A DNA stretch of 64,000 nt from Heterobasidion occidentale. Taxonomy: Eukaryota > Basidiomycota > Agaricomycetes > Russulales > Bondarzewiaceae. Both the position numbers and the translations under genes were made by a program. The DNA lies in assembly GCA_039111635.1 (NCBI GenBank), contig JBCAQO010000022.1, positions 22,392 to 86,391 on the forward strand, given 5' to 3'. The notes beneath the pieces are model-generated. The model ran no database searches. It was not told the origin of the DNA and saw nothing but the letters and a program-made list of their open reading frames with translations. Below are positions 11,967-23,647 of the stretch, in pieces (position 1 is the stretch's first letter; the number at the start of each line of letters is the position of its first letter).

Positions 11967-12519
11967 CTAATCCAGCTCGTCCAGCCCCCGCCGTGCTATC
12001 TGGAACTTCGGCTCGCAGGGACCGGAGTGCACGAGGATGTGCCCGGGCACCTTCCCGTCCGCCGTCGGGATTTGCAGCGCGAGGGTCTCGTCGCCGGAGG
12101 GGTACTCGGTGAGGTGTCCGGCGCTGAGGGCGGCCGTGTCGGTGGCAATGATGAGGCCGTTGCGGCCGCCCTGGACCCATGCCTCGTCGGTGGAGTTGGG
12201 CAGGGTGATGTGCGCGAGGCCAGATAAGAAGACGACGAATCTACAGCCAACGACACGCGCAGCAACATGTGAGCGGTCGATCGGAGTCGTCAGACGAAGA
12301 CGGCACGCACTGGACATTTGGCGCGTTGTGCAGGCCCGCGTTGAAGCGCGGTGGGAGGATGGAGTAGCTGCCATTGGCGAGATTGCCAAGCTGGAGCGAG
12401 CTTGCGCCTGTGGTTCCCACCTGAGACGAAGAGACGAAGCCGGGGTCGAGGGCCCAGCACTCGAGCATGGAGATGCCGTTGGCAGCGGTGAGAGCGGTAA
12501 CGTTGAGCGTGCTGGGCAT
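11967..12519 (-). CDS. Small conserved fungal protein, cupin-like barrel predicted
   Basis: The gene has two exons: 12519-12311, then 12240-11967 after an intron with GTGCGT donor and CTGTAG acceptor. They join in frame to 160 residues. The N-terminus begins MPSTLNVTALTAANGISMLE. The middle part NAGLHNAPNVQFVVFLSG and AHITLPNSTDEAWVQGG has the short strand-and-turn pattern of a single-domain cupin or RmlC-like barrel, with an exposed His. No secretion signal is evident. Function is unknown, and the fold is inferred from pattern, not shown. The protein is complete and its codon use agrees with that of the neighbouring genes. Confidence 0.75.
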
Positions 12520-15180
12520 CGTGGACGGTGTCGGGTCGCGAGGGGGGTCGAGGGAGGATGGAGGGTCGATTCGAAGACGTTAAATATTGTGCGGACATGG
12601 TCGCGTTCAACTGTTGCTCGGCAGTCCCTCTCCGTGCCTGGCCCGATACCAATCCGATCCAGTCTCAGACATCTGCTGACTCAGCACTTCATCCCCCTCT
12701 CTCTGCCACCTCTCGTCGCGCACATGCGTATCCCCCTCGCCATCCCTACCCTCAACAGACGACAGTGCAATTTTCCGCCCCAAAACACTCATCGGCCTCG
12801 AAGATCCTCCGCATAAACTTGAGCTTCCGATTCATGCAAAGCTTTTGGTACTTATTTCGCGCTCAGGTGCTGGTGCATAGCTCACCCGTTCCTCTCGCAT
12901 CTGTAGACGGTCAGTAGACCCGGCAGGTTCAAGTGGAGGTGTATACTGACAGGCGTAGCAACAATACGCGCCAGTCGTGTCTCGGTCACCCGCTTGATAA
13001 TATGGCGTTGGTACGACCCTTGTCTCCTCGCCTCCCTTGTCTAAACACCCCGCGTCACGACACGGGCCTCGATCACCGCCACATGCACACCGCAAATTTT
13101 CCCTCAGATCTCTCACCCGATATACACACAGTCATATATCCTCTCGGATGCTCTCTAGTTGCTCTCTTGGCCTGCGGATTCGTACGTATATAAGGATTTC
13201 ATCACCACTGCGCATGCACGCTATCTTCCATCCATTGCACACGTTCTCGCTCCCAGCACTTGCGGCTTCCCACATTGCACAGGATATCGCATCATCGGCC
13301 GTTATTCCTCTGCATGAAACCATCGGCGTTCACACACGTCAACGGCCCGGCAACGGGACAGTCGGTGATTCGGGCACTGTCTTGCTTCTAATAGGAGCTC
13401 TGGGCGACCAGTGATGACAGGATGTTTGACACTCACGAGTGCTTGTCTTCTGATTCACTTTATCCTTTTAGGGCCCGTCATCAACTCTGACCAATCGCCA
13501 AGTCATCACGCCCATCTCGTTCATATCATCCACTATCTATCGTCTCGTACCAAGATCGCTCACGATGTCTCGCTATACTCTTAGGAGAAATTCGTCAGTC
13601 TTGTAAGTATGTGCTCGTAGCGGTGGTCAAGAATTTTGCTCTGCTTTTTCAATCAACGGTGATCAGCTTAACACTGTAAGGTATGGGGTATACCCATGTG
13701 CCTATATCCTCCTCGTCCGCGAACACAGTAAGCACCATCTATGAAACACTAAAGACGACGCATTAGGAATTCTTTGTCCAGCGCCGCGCCACCTAATGCA
13801 CAGGACAAGGTAAGCACTGTCAAAAACGCCATAAATCCTGAACGATGCGTATAGCCACAAACAGCACTCGTGATCCTCCTGCATGAAAATACCAACAGCA
13901 CGCGACATACGGTGTTTGTTGTTGCCGCATGCATTTACCCTCTCTTGAATTGATAGACGCGAGCCATCCTGCGCACGCAAGGTATCATCGCCATCAGGGC
14001 GTGCGGCGAAGGCCAGACGCCGCGATGAAGTCCAGACGCTGCGATATAGGCCAGATACAGGTGCTAACAGAAATCCCTCAAAGTTCAAGTCAAGTGAGTG
14101 ATATCCCACACTGACATACCGATATACAACATCATCCCACGTCCGCCAAACAACTTCGGGTGATGGTACGAACGTCGTCTATCTCCTACCTATCCGCATC
14201 GACTCCTGCTTCCCAATCAGTATCTCAGGCGCCGCTTTTTGCTACTGATGAGTGCATGCAATGCCTCTTGAGGGTTCAGAATCGAAACCAAAGCGAGGTG
14301 GACGAACGGTGATTCTATGCGAATCAACCACTGCAGGCGCGTGAGCCTCGTCATGTTACCATCTTCCAAGGCACAGCGTCTGTTAGGCTTCTGTATGGCG
14401 TGCACCACACTCAATTCGGGCATACAACGTTCCTTTGACAGCTTCGATCTCCGCCACCTTCAATTCATTTAGAGTCGACGTCTACTTTTTTTCTACTCTC
14501 TCATTCCCTTCTCTACCTGGGCCCGACGAGTTCCGAGCATCCGCTGGACTGGTTTGGTTGAACATCTTCCAGCTGTGCGTTTTTCGCCTCCTTGTTGACC
14601 GGTGTAGGTACCAACATTGTTTACTTTTGAGTAAGTAGTATCCCTTGGACGAAAACTCGTAATTCCCCCAAAGTCCTCCATCTTTCTGTAGTGGATTCGC
14701 AGGCACCTGACGTTTTCTAGAATGCGGAAGGCAATGTCCTATTCTCTCGCGAGGCCCGTCGTGGTCCGCGATGCTCGTGGACGACGGGCAAAGGTCGCGC
14801 TCATACCAAAGGGCACTAATGATTCTGACTTTTACTGGTAGGACTATTCTGTCAGACTCATTGTCAAATTCATTGTCGAAAACGGCTCAGTCATCCAGGT
14901 AAATCGGTGCTAACATGAGGACTCGCTGCGATAAGTGTTGTCTAAGACTGACAGACTTCTGAAGGTCGATCACCTTTCAAGAAGGACCATCGTGATATAT
15001 TTGTGGAGACGATCTCCTCCTTCATGCATTACAGCCACGAAGTCATCCTGAACACACACACGAGGTTTGACGTGCTCGCCATTTCTGTCGCAGAAATTCT
15101 CTTGTGAGACACGGGACGTCACCTCCTTAGCTCTGTACAGGAACACCTCCCAAGCTGAGTATGCACGGTCCCCTTTTCGT
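12520..15180. other. Intergenic with gene fragments, no confident gene
   Basis: Short exon-like pieces occur without a consistent model. One is at 13564 (ATG TCT CGC, donor GTAAGT after 12-13 codons). Another is a 39-codon frame at 14722-14841 (MRKAMSYSLARPVVVRDARG). A TATA-like GTATATAAGG at 13185 precedes a 60-codon frame starting at 13213. Any of these could belong to small lineage-specific genes, but I do not claim one. No transposon ends were noticed. Confidence 0.35.
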
Positions 15181-15181
15181 T

Positions 15182-15246
15182 GGGCGACGGGATTTTGTAC
15201 GTGGGGCGACGAAATTTCGTAAGGCATTGCGGAACGTATAAGTACA
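15182..15246 (+). promoter_or_regulatory. Direct-repeat promoter of the lectin-like gene
   Basis: Two nearly identical 18-19 nt direct repeats (pattern GGGCGACGRRATTTYGTA) at 15182-15200 and 15204-15222 sit just before a TATA-like GTATAAGT (15237). The ATG at 15317 is about 80 nt further on. Tandem sites at this distance look like paired binding sites for one factor. The factor is unknown. Confidence 0.5.
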
Positions 15247-15316
15247 ACTGAAGAGTTGCGAGAAACATTCAGCATTCGACACTCACACTCAACACTGAAC
15301 ACTTACATCGGTTACA

Positions 15317-16007
15317 ATGGTCCACTTGAACTTGACAGCTTTGGCCGCTGCCGCTACCGCCTTCAGCATCACCGACTTCCAAGGCCACTTTGTCGACCTC
15401 GCCTCTGGCGGGACCACCGACTTCGTGCCCGTTCGCAGCTTTGCCAGGGCGGAGAACCAGAACCAGCAGGTAAATGTCTCGCGCAACTCATTCGTCTCCT
15501 CAGAAGTCTGACACGGTCGACGGCATCATGTAGTGGCAGCTCCTGGGCACTAGCACCCCGAACCAGTTCAGGATCCAGAATAACGGTGTCAGGCAGGTCA
15601 TATCCTTCCCGTCCGCCCCTTCTATGGGGTACTCGGGCATCATCGGGAGCCAGCAAGCGATTGCCCACCCGAACGCTGGCACTTCTTGGAACCTCGTTGG
15701 AGCCGGCAATGGCGCCTTCAAGTAAGTAGCTCTCGCCGCCTCCTGCGGACCCGATTCGCTGACCGGACGGCGTTTCACTATGCGTGTCCAGCCTCGTCGA
15801 GTCTGGCACCGGGCTTGCTTTGACTGCGTGGGAGGCCAGGACCGACTCAAACAGCTCTCCGGTGCGCCTTTCACTGCTCCTTCATATCGATTTGAACGGC
15901 GTGCTGATATCCCACGATTTATTTCTCGGATTTCATAGCTCACGCTCGAAGTCGCCGCTTCTGACCCTCAGCAAGTGTTCACCATCCAGATTGCCTCAGT
16001 CTTCTAA
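15317..16007 (+). CDS. Beta-trefoil (ricin-B-fold) lectin-like protein
   Basis: Four exons (15317-15469, 15534-15721, 15792-15861, 15939-16007) join in frame to 159 residues, about the size of one beta-trefoil domain. Internal Q/W repeat features are visible: NQQWQLLGT, then GTSWNLVGAGNGAFNLVE, with FVDLASGGTTD and LALTAWEA in the positions expected of trefoil subdomains. This family usually binds glycans. The N-terminus (MVHLNLTALAAAATAF) is mildly hydrophobic, but it runs straight into the domain and a classical cleaved signal is not clear. No enzymatic module is attached. Carbohydrate specificity cannot be read from the sequence. Confidence 0.75.
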
Positions 16008-16920
16008 AGCGCTAGGCGAAGCACGGTTGTTCTGAGAAAGTCGACGTCGTATATGTTGTGGAGACAAGGGTTCTTGTGTAAATCGAAGGTACTACAAATG
16101 CTACATTCCTAGGGTTTCAATTTCTTGTTCTGTACGAGTTTGGTTACGGGAGTACGGGAGTACATGAGGTCTTTGGTGTTGGTCTATATACGGAATTTCA
16201 CCTGTTCTTGCAGAAATTTGATCACAAGGCCATTCATCTTATAGCGATTGATGCCCCAGGAATTAGATACACCGCGATGCGACAACCGACAAATGCTTCC
16301 TCGACGTGGTCAGCCAAGATGTGCATTCTCGTTCAAAGCAAAAGTGTCGCGTACTTGACATTCCAATAGGGTTGGTGTTTGGGGATCCATCTCTTGTGCC
16401 TCCAACAGCGCAGTCACTAGTGCAGGGTGTCCGAATGCCTATGGCATGACTAGGGTCCAAGCCCAACACTCCATCCAAAATCCGCGAAAATTCACCAAGA
16501 GCCATATCTCACGAAATATACGCCGTTGCCGTTGCCGAAGGTGCCGCGTCGATGGCTTCGGCTTCCCGCGCTCGGACCTTCAAATTTTATCGTCCAAGCC
16601 TGGTCACAACATTGACTCAGATTCCTCTCCACGAGCAACGCTGACCTTCGAATACATCCAGATGTGAAAACTAGACCCATCCAACACCAGGAGGTAGGAA
16701 CGTTTGTTCTCGCAATTTTGCAGCTGACATCGACAATATGACACTGCTGAGGAGGGCTCAACACGTCCACACGCAGATAGAGGCATGCTTTGGTGAAGCT
16801 CTGCCACCCGATGAACAATTCTTGAGCTTCTGGCGAGACAATCTGAGTCCAGAACCAGCACGTATGAAGGAGGACAACTATCACTGTGGCATGTCCAAGC
16901 GCAGGTGCCTTGGAACACTG
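16008..16920. other. Intergenic, no gene seen
   Basis: This is the 3' flank of the lectin-like gene and the upstream DNA of locus B. Open frames on both strands are short or antisense to one another and show no domain. Confidence 0.45.
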
Positions 16921-16924
16921 CTGG

Positions 16925-17005
16925 TGGACAAAAGGACGTGGCAGGAGGTCCACAAAGCGACGCACTTGGCCTTGTCCCACTGACCCTCCGATGGCGTATA
17001 GATAC
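16925..17005 (+). promoter_or_regulatory. 5' module promoter, locus B
   Basis: GGTGGACAAAAGGACGTGGC (from 16923) and GGTCCACAA (about 16949) form the paired GTGGAC/GTCCAC arrangement seen at loci C-F. They are followed by the TATA box GTATAGATACCCCC (from 16997). The ATG of the small gene lies about 90 nt downstream. Confidence 0.65.
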
Positions 17006-17094
17006 CCCCATGCAATCCTCTTATCTTCCCAGATTGCATCCTTCCCTCCAACAGTTTAAACCTCATCAACCCTCAACTTTGACATTGCACTTCA

Positions 17095-17644
17095 ATGATC
17101 TTACACAACGTACGTCTGTCCATCAATGCTTCACATGTAGTTGCTCATCCTTTCCTCCAGTCCCGCTGTGTTGCAGGACCAGCAAAGTCTCTTCACCTCT
17201 GCTCTCCAGCCTGGCCAGTACCCCACCAAGCGAGCACAGACATTATTACAACCCGGCCGACGGTCCCAATCTCGTACACTCTCAGCCATAGTCGAAGGGT
17301 TGACTGACAGGGCAGGAGACAATCCTCCGCCCTGCTGCATGTGCCTCTCTCTGGAGGCGGTGTGGAAGATCTTGGATGCATGGAGCGCAGGGACGGACAT
17401 GAAAAGGATCTCATGCCGACGCATCTCCCCGCCTCATCCACCTTGTGACGACTGCCCCGGTGTTGACAGCCAAGTGTGGCATCGCAATGTGTGTCCCTCA
17501 TACTGTAGGGTCACCAGTTATGACGTCTCCCCTAGATCACGCCCACTTATGGCCAACCCTTGGTCTCTAGTGCATGACACTGGGTTGCCTTGCCACACGA
17601 TGATTGGAACATCGTTGGTTGTCGTTCAAACGCCTTCTCCCTGA
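17095..17644 (+). CDS. Small gene of the 5'-module family, locus B
   Basis: Exon 1 is five codons (MILHN, 17095-17109). A GTACGT donor and a CTCTCCAG acceptor remove 17110-17209, and exon 2 (17210-17644) continues in frame to give 149 residues. The conserved motif AAGCGAGCACAGACATTA (17228-17245) is read here as KRAQTL. The rest (CCMCLSLEAVWKILDAW, PPCDDCPG, CPSYC) is rich in Cys but matches no family I know and differs from the bodies of the other loci. Whether it is translated is unknown. The promoter, intron and motif support transcription more than they support this protein. Confidence 0.4.
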
Positions 17645-17649
17645 TTTGA

Positions 17650-19205
17650 ATGGTCTTGAAACTCCCTATTTGACCGCAACTGCTCCCGGCCTGTGAACCG
17701 CCTCTTTGCATTAAGCTACGCACTGTCTGGCCACAGGAAGTGTGTGGAGCCCAGCACCCTTCCGCAGGAGATCATCCCGCATGACATCAGGGAATGGGCC
17801 TCCAACGTCCCCACCAATCCCAGCAGGTGCCATGGAGCACGCCCGGACGCAAACACCGACGATGCGGCGTCCCAATTTAAGTTTGGTATGATGGCAACCG
17901 TTCCCCCCGGACCTGGCCAGATTATTCCTCACGGCGTCCTCGGACCCTCACGTGCTGCCTTTGGACGTGGGGTGCACGCAGCGCACAGGCTTTTGTCTGG
18001 CGTGCATATCCAGATGTAGTTGAGGCAATCAAGCATGACAATCGTACACCCCTACCTCTGGCAGTGCAGTTGTGTGTGGGCCTGCATGCTTGACGGCATA
18101 GATGGTCCTTTCCTGACCCGGTAATGCATCCAAGATACATAGGCACGGCGGGATGTCTGTCGGGTACAGAGTGGCATGCCTAGGATAGGTGTGCATCAAA
18201 TCTCCGTCTTCGGATACCGAATGAACAGGCGGCGTCTATCTAGTGAGGTTGAACATGTGATTTGCCAAAGTCTCGGTCTCGTGAATGGTGGAGGGTTTGG
18301 GGCTTCACGAGGACTCGTTTGGGGATGTCGGACGATGCGAAGGTGGATAGACAACCATGCAGATATTGTCACGTCGTAGTCTGTCGGAGCAGCCGCTTTT
18401 TGTTTTTTTCTGGCTCATTGGGGTGGGACACAATTGATGATGTTTTTTGAAACGTGGTATCTAAGCATTGGATATTGGCTGTTGTGTGTTGTTCGTGAAG
18501 CAGAAAGGCCTCTCGCGGAGTCATGTCATCGGCATTCGCCGTCTCGCAATGCTCAAACATGCTCAGACCCGCAACAGAATGTGAGTCTAAGCTGCTCCGA
18601 TGTCGCGTCGCCAATGTCACCCTTATTGTCCCTTGTTTCTTTTTCTCGCACCGCGCATGAGCAAGACGTGCTGGAATGGTGATGACGGCAACAACAACGA
18701 TGACCGTCAAACTATGCTGTTGGTCGGACCAGCACCGCCCTGACTCGCCGTCACCGTGATCCGTGTCGCTGACCGAGCTAGAAAGCCTCCCGCGGCGCGT
18801 GCATGCCAGCCTCTGTGCAGCACAATGCACACGGCGACCGCCGATTCGTTCTGCCAGCACAGGACAGCACTCACTCCCTCGCTCCCTCACTCATCAACTC
18901 ATAAGTAGCACTCCTCCCAGCGCCGTCTTGTACCTCGCGCCCGAATGCGCGCATGCGGCCACTCCCTCCCTGGAAGAAGTTGCTGCCGGCCAGCTCAGCC
19001 AGCTCACCCTGGATCAGACGCCGAGTCTGCGCGCGCCCCTGGGCTCGGGCTCAACCGTCGTTGTCGTCGCGAACACACATTCATCCGTTTGTGCCACCAC
19101 CGACCGCCGACCGCGCCGCATGACACAATACCTTATTTGGCACTGTTTGTGCGCGGCTTGTCCGTCGTGCGTTCGCCTTGAGCTGTTCCCAAACCCATTG
19201 CTGCC
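17650..19205. other. Intergenic, no confident gene
   Basis: Mostly short frames are found. A 173-codon minus-strand frame at 18890-18369 has no motif. The last 300 nt are the CT-rich upstream region of the Cys-rich/coiled-coil gene. Confidence 0.4.
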
Positions 19206-19260
19206 ATGTCGGAGATAATCGTCTCGGAGCTCATGATACCCTCAGAATCGTTTGTTCAAT

Positions 19261-20651
19261 ATGAAAGGTTACGTTATCGACACCGAGGTGTTGTCCTGGC
19301 TTGACGAGGCAGAGAAAACCCTTGAGATGCATGCCTCCGACAAATGGCTGGAATGGGGTGCGGTTATCCTGCGTGCCCGCGCATGTCGGCTCGACGAGGC
19401 CCAGCGCAACCCACCCGCGAAGCGCGAAGAAGATGTTTCTGTGACGGGACCAGTCCATCCGCTGGGACATGCAGACAAACCAGAGGTCGTCGTCCAGAAG
19501 ACCGCCCGCGAGGTCGCGACACAGCAGCGCGAGCGGAAACTGGCGATGGACGCCCACAACAAGGCCATCGTCGGTCGGCTCGTCCGGGGAGAGATAACGA
19601 AGAAGGAATTGAGGGCTCTCACTCTCGAACCTCTCGATAGGTTTGACGATGCTGTTCCTGGCTTGCAGCTTCCGCTGACCCCGTGCCCACCTACTCAACC
19701 CCAAGAGTCTCCTTCATCCCCACAGTCGCCATTAACCCCCTATTCTCCTTCAACATCATCTCCGTCTCCTTCGCCGTCTTCATCTCCCCAACCCAGGCCA
19801 CCCAACCGCTCCGTTGATCGCGAGGGGAAAGGTTGGGCCACAGTTCCTCACCAGAGAAAAGGTGCACGGAAGCGCGTTGTCGACGAGACGGACGAAGCGG
19901 AAGACTCGGAAAGAAAGCCGAAAACGAAACGAGGCAAGGTCCCCAATAATCTGCCGCAAGGGGTGGTCCGTGTACGCGCACCCGCTACTGAGTCACACTT
20001 GTGACTCCTGACGTCCAACAGGCCGGCGTTGCGTGTGTTAGATGCTCTGGTTTTGCGACCCCATTCCAGTGTTTCCTCGTCCCAGGAACTGCGCGGTGCG
20101 TCAAGTGCGCCACCGATCACCAATTCTGCAAAGGAGCTATTGCTGCAACTGCCACCCCCGAGCACGAACCGAGTCGAGGTAAGAAACACCCCGACATACT
20201 TCCTCCGTGTCCCTACTCATCGCCATGCCGCCCAGCTCCTCGTCTCAGGAAGGCCACCTCCAAGGTGCCCACTTTGGTCGTCGCTCCTTCCAAGGCGGCC
20301 AACGTCCATTCAACGTCGGTCGCGGGCCCGTCGCGCCTTGAGCCTGCCTCTGAGGAGCGGATGATCGCTGGCCCAGCCAATCGGGTTGAGAGTCCCCCAA
20401 ACATGGATGCCTCTGAAGATCTCCACGAGACGCCTCCTCCGATGGACGATGAAGTGGGAGAGTACATCGCCCGATTTGTTTCAGACAAGCGCCAACGCTC
20501 CCAATCCGTGAGCGAGATCAAGCGCAAGATCACGATGATGGACAGGTGCCTGGAATATAACTTGGAAGAATTCCTTGCTCTCAAGGTCGAGCGGGACGCC
20601 ATGAAGATGAGGAAGAAAAAGCTCGAGGCGCAGTTGGAGGTTCTTCACTAG
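19261..20651 (+). CDS. Cys-rich and coiled-coil protein, uncharacterised
   Basis: Three exons (19261-19971, 20022-20178, 20236-20651) join in frame to 427 residues. The first intron has a CTGAC branch site and hides a tempting break between two frames. The N-terminal part is charged and helical (TAREVATQQRERKLAMDAHNK), followed by a Pro/Ser-rich linker and a basic stretch (ERKPKTKRGK). The second exon carries a compact Cys cluster: CVRC, then C..F, then CVKC and FC, resembling a fungal zinc-binding motif. The C-terminus is a predicted coiled coil (ALKVERDAMKMRKKKLEAQL). Such multicopy proteins are common in Agaricomycete genomes. A DNA- or nucleic-acid-binding role is an inference. An upstream ATG at 19206 is out of frame. 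Confidence 0.7.
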
Positions 20652-20879
20652 ATCAACGGTCTCGCAGTGAAAACAGGGACGTGATGCGCGTGAACGAGTC
20701 AGGGGAGGGGATCAATGATGACGGCGATGGTGCCGCCTGAGGCCCTGAATAGTTTGAATGTACTCGTATCTTGAATGTACTCGTATCGTGAAGGGGCATG
20801 ACGCGTTCCCGCGCACCTTGCCCTGCCCTAGCGTGATGCCTCAGCTCTGCAGCGTATGAGCCGTTCTCGCACAGTACAA

Positions 20880-22870
20880 TCACAGCCACGCCATGTGGCA
20901 GCCTAGCCCAAGCGCCGCGGCCCGCTGGACGTGCCTCGGAGGGGGGTGGACAAAAGGATGTGGCATGGTTGTCCACAATGCGGCGCCCGATGCTTGTTCG
21001 TGTGGCGGAGTTCGGCCCTCGAGCATCGTATAAATACCCCCTGCGATCCCCGCAGCGTGTCCTTCCAACCTTCTTACCCTCATCCACTCATCATAGCAAC
21101 ACACTCGTAACATTGACATCGTGCTTTGATGGCTTGCACAACGTATGTCCGCCCGTCGACGCCTCGCGCTGTACCATCGCTCACCTTCTCGTCCTGTAGC
21201 CCCACACGTGTGCGGGACCAGCGCCATTCCACACGCAAGCGAGCACAGACATTATTTCTCCGCGACCGATGTTCCCGGACTGCTCACGCCTCAAGGCAGA
21301 GTCAAGCAACGCGCGCCGGAGATGACCCACGGGGACAGTCGAAGACTACACGCGGACGGCCAGTGCATGCCTGACAGCGTGTGCATGAACCGTTTACGGG
21401 TATGCGAGGCGGCTGGAAAACGAGCTAGAGATGTGTAGACATGCGCTCGTTCGTGTTGCAACTGGGAAAAGGTCGGAAACGCTCCGAATCAGCGTAAGTG
21501 ATGTCTTCTAGATAGCTGGTCTCCTACTTATTTGTCAATTGTTGCAGTGGCCTGGTTACACAGCCGTGGGTAGCAGAGCATCGATCCTGAATCCCTGGAA
21601 GGGGAATCGGGCTCAGCTAGCACAATCCGTCGCGCAGACTCATGAAAGACCCTGGACGCGCGCAGCGACGAGACAGACGTGAGGAGGATCTAGTCGGCCC
21701 TCTGACTCGGTCTCGCAAGTGCGATGTGCTGCACTAGAGCAGATGCGGAACGCGTGAATCGGGGAGGCAGACGTTCAGAGTATCCGATGTCGGTCCCCTC
21801 CCTCTCACTGGCAGGCATCGCACGATGCCTATGAAGCCCGCCTCGCCGTCTGCGATGAACAGCAATCCGGCACGTCTATCCTCCATCTCGGTGCGCATCA
21901 ACGCAAGCACGGCGATGCTGGAGCGTGATGTACCGTCAGTTCCTCCCTATGGCCGTGCACCACGCGTCCACCGCCTTGGAGTCAGCAAATACGGCGATAC
22001 CGACGGCCCGTCCGCCATGGGCACGTCTCCCACCCTGAATGTTCCCCCAATCAAGACCACCTCGCCGTCATGCCACACAGACTGCTCAGCCCGAGTCAGA
22101 CCATCCCTCGCCCCTCCACCGCCTGCGGCGCCTGCTCTCCATGGCCTCTCCTGCTCCCATTGGAGACACATAGGCGGCCCCTTGGCATCTGGCGCTGCGC
22201 GCGGCCGAGCGGCAAGTTCTCCCGCTCGACGCCGAGCGTTCAACTCCACCACCACCCGTCCGTCTTGCGTGGCTACGCGTTCTGCACGACGCAGCTTAGG
22301 ACTTGAACCAGGCTGCCGTACGTGTGGCGGTACAGTCCAGCACGCGTGCACGTGTCGAAGCAACGCGGGGTCGTGGACCGTGTTTGTCCAGCCAGGGATG
22401 GGAGCGACGAGCACGCCATACATGAAGAGCCTGTTGTATGCATGGATCAGTGCCCGTCGGAGGAACCGGTGGACGCGCGAGGGTCAGACACGGAGCGAAT
22501 CGCCTTGCGTGGAGTATGTCGTACCATACGAGTGCGGTGACCGCGGTAGTGCGATTCGATGCGTGATTCGCAGGGAGCTCGGACGACGGGAAAATGGAGG
22601 GCGCGCGGCGGGCGTCGTGCAGCCTTGCCCGCGGACGAGAGGGGCGCGGAAGTAGATCGACAATGCACGTTGGCGAGCAGACCTACGGAGCGGTCGCTTT
22701 CTTTTTTATTATTTTTCTATTAGAATCTTTATGTTGGGGGAGGGCGAGACCAATGTACACTTTTGCATTGTCCGATCTGGGCGTTGCCCTGCTGAGTGAC
22801 TGAGTCGGAGATGAGCGACTCGGTGCGTGCGGTGTGCGACTCGATGAACCGACGGTGCATAATAGAGGAG
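20880..22870 (+). repeat. Large repeat unit, copy C (+ orientation)
   Basis: This copy contains, in order: GGTGGACAAAAGGATGTGGC with TTGTCCACAA, the TATA box TATAAATACCCC (21029), a first exon with ATG at 21129, intron 21143-21199, the motif (21237-21254), and a second intron starting GTAAGTGATG near 21496 and ending TTGTTGCAG. A long GC-rich body follows, and then the end block with GAGCGGTCGC, an A/T-rich tract and GACTGAGT repeats. Copies D, E and F share this order on the minus strand. Body frames of the four copies share peptides such as STISVRI and VPPYGRAPRVHR but are broken differently, so the body may be a decayed coding region. Confidence 0.8.
21129..21374 (+). CDS. Small gene of the 5'-module family, copy C
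   Basis: Exon 1 (21129-21142) encodes MACT plus two bases. The intron 21143-21199 has a GTATGT donor and CTGTAG acceptor. Exon 2 (21200-21374) gives a 62-residue basic product containing KRAQTLFLRDR. The frame is also open without splicing. The product is Arg-rich with no recognised domain. Copy D encodes a very similar peptide, but E and F read the same DNA in another frame, so the coding status is doubtful. Confidence 0.35.
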   Translation: MACTTYVRPSTPRAVPSLTFSSCSPTRVRDQRHSTRKRAQTLFLRDRCSRTAHASRQSQATRAGDDPRGQSKTTRGRPVHA

Positions 22871-23647
22871 AGTCAGAAAAAAAATCTTCCGCTTGGCACT
22901 TGCCGCGTCGCCGCGACGAGGTCCGACGTCAGCGTCACTTCCTCCGCCGGCGTCCGCCGGGGCCCGGGACACCCCTTTCCACATCCAAGCGTCCCGCTCA
23001 ATCTCGCACCAAGCCTCCAAACCTCCAAACCCACCGGCGCGGTCGACTCATTTCCTTTTTTTTTCTTAGCGCGTACATCCACTTTGATTCCGATGTACAG
23101 ATCTGAATCCCGCGGCGAGTCGGCGGCTGGTTCAACACACATACACAGCCTTCCGTGCGGCGTGGATCCACATATCCACATATACTTCTCGTATATATGT
23201 ATGTATACATGTACGTCCATGCACACACAAGTAGGCGTACAGGTATATATGCATGTATACCATACCATATGTACGTATCATGTCCCGCGCATACCAACGC
23301 CTGACGAGTGACTCGAGCCGCCATCACATCCGTAAAAAAGAAAAAGAAACAGAAACAGAAACAGAAAAATGCACATATTATATATACACGCAGCGTGTAC
23401 GTCGAGATCCGCGAGGCGGCAAAAACAGAGGAGCGACGGCGGTCATGGTGTCGGTAAAACGAAGCGTGTTCATTAGGACCGTACACGGCCAGGTCGAACA
23501 AGAGTCAGTCGAGCAGTATGGAACAAGAAAGAACCGAAGATCGAAAAAATAGAAAGATAGAAAACGCAAAGGCGAAGGCAAACGCGAAAGGAAGAAAGTA
23601 AACACGACAAAGAGGTATGTATGCATAGCAGAGTCCGACCAAGCCTC
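22871..23647. other. Intergenic with simple repeats
   Basis: This is the 3' side of the zinc-finger gene. It contains TATATGTATGTATACATGTA-type alternating tracts around 23190-23280 and an A-rich AGAAACAGAAACAG repeat around 23338-23368. No gene is supported. Confidence 0.55.

Noticed and set aside
19972..20021. Two separate overlapping genes at 19.3-20.0 and 20.0-20.7 kb
   Set aside because: A 50-nt GT-AG intron with a branch site joins them into one frame.
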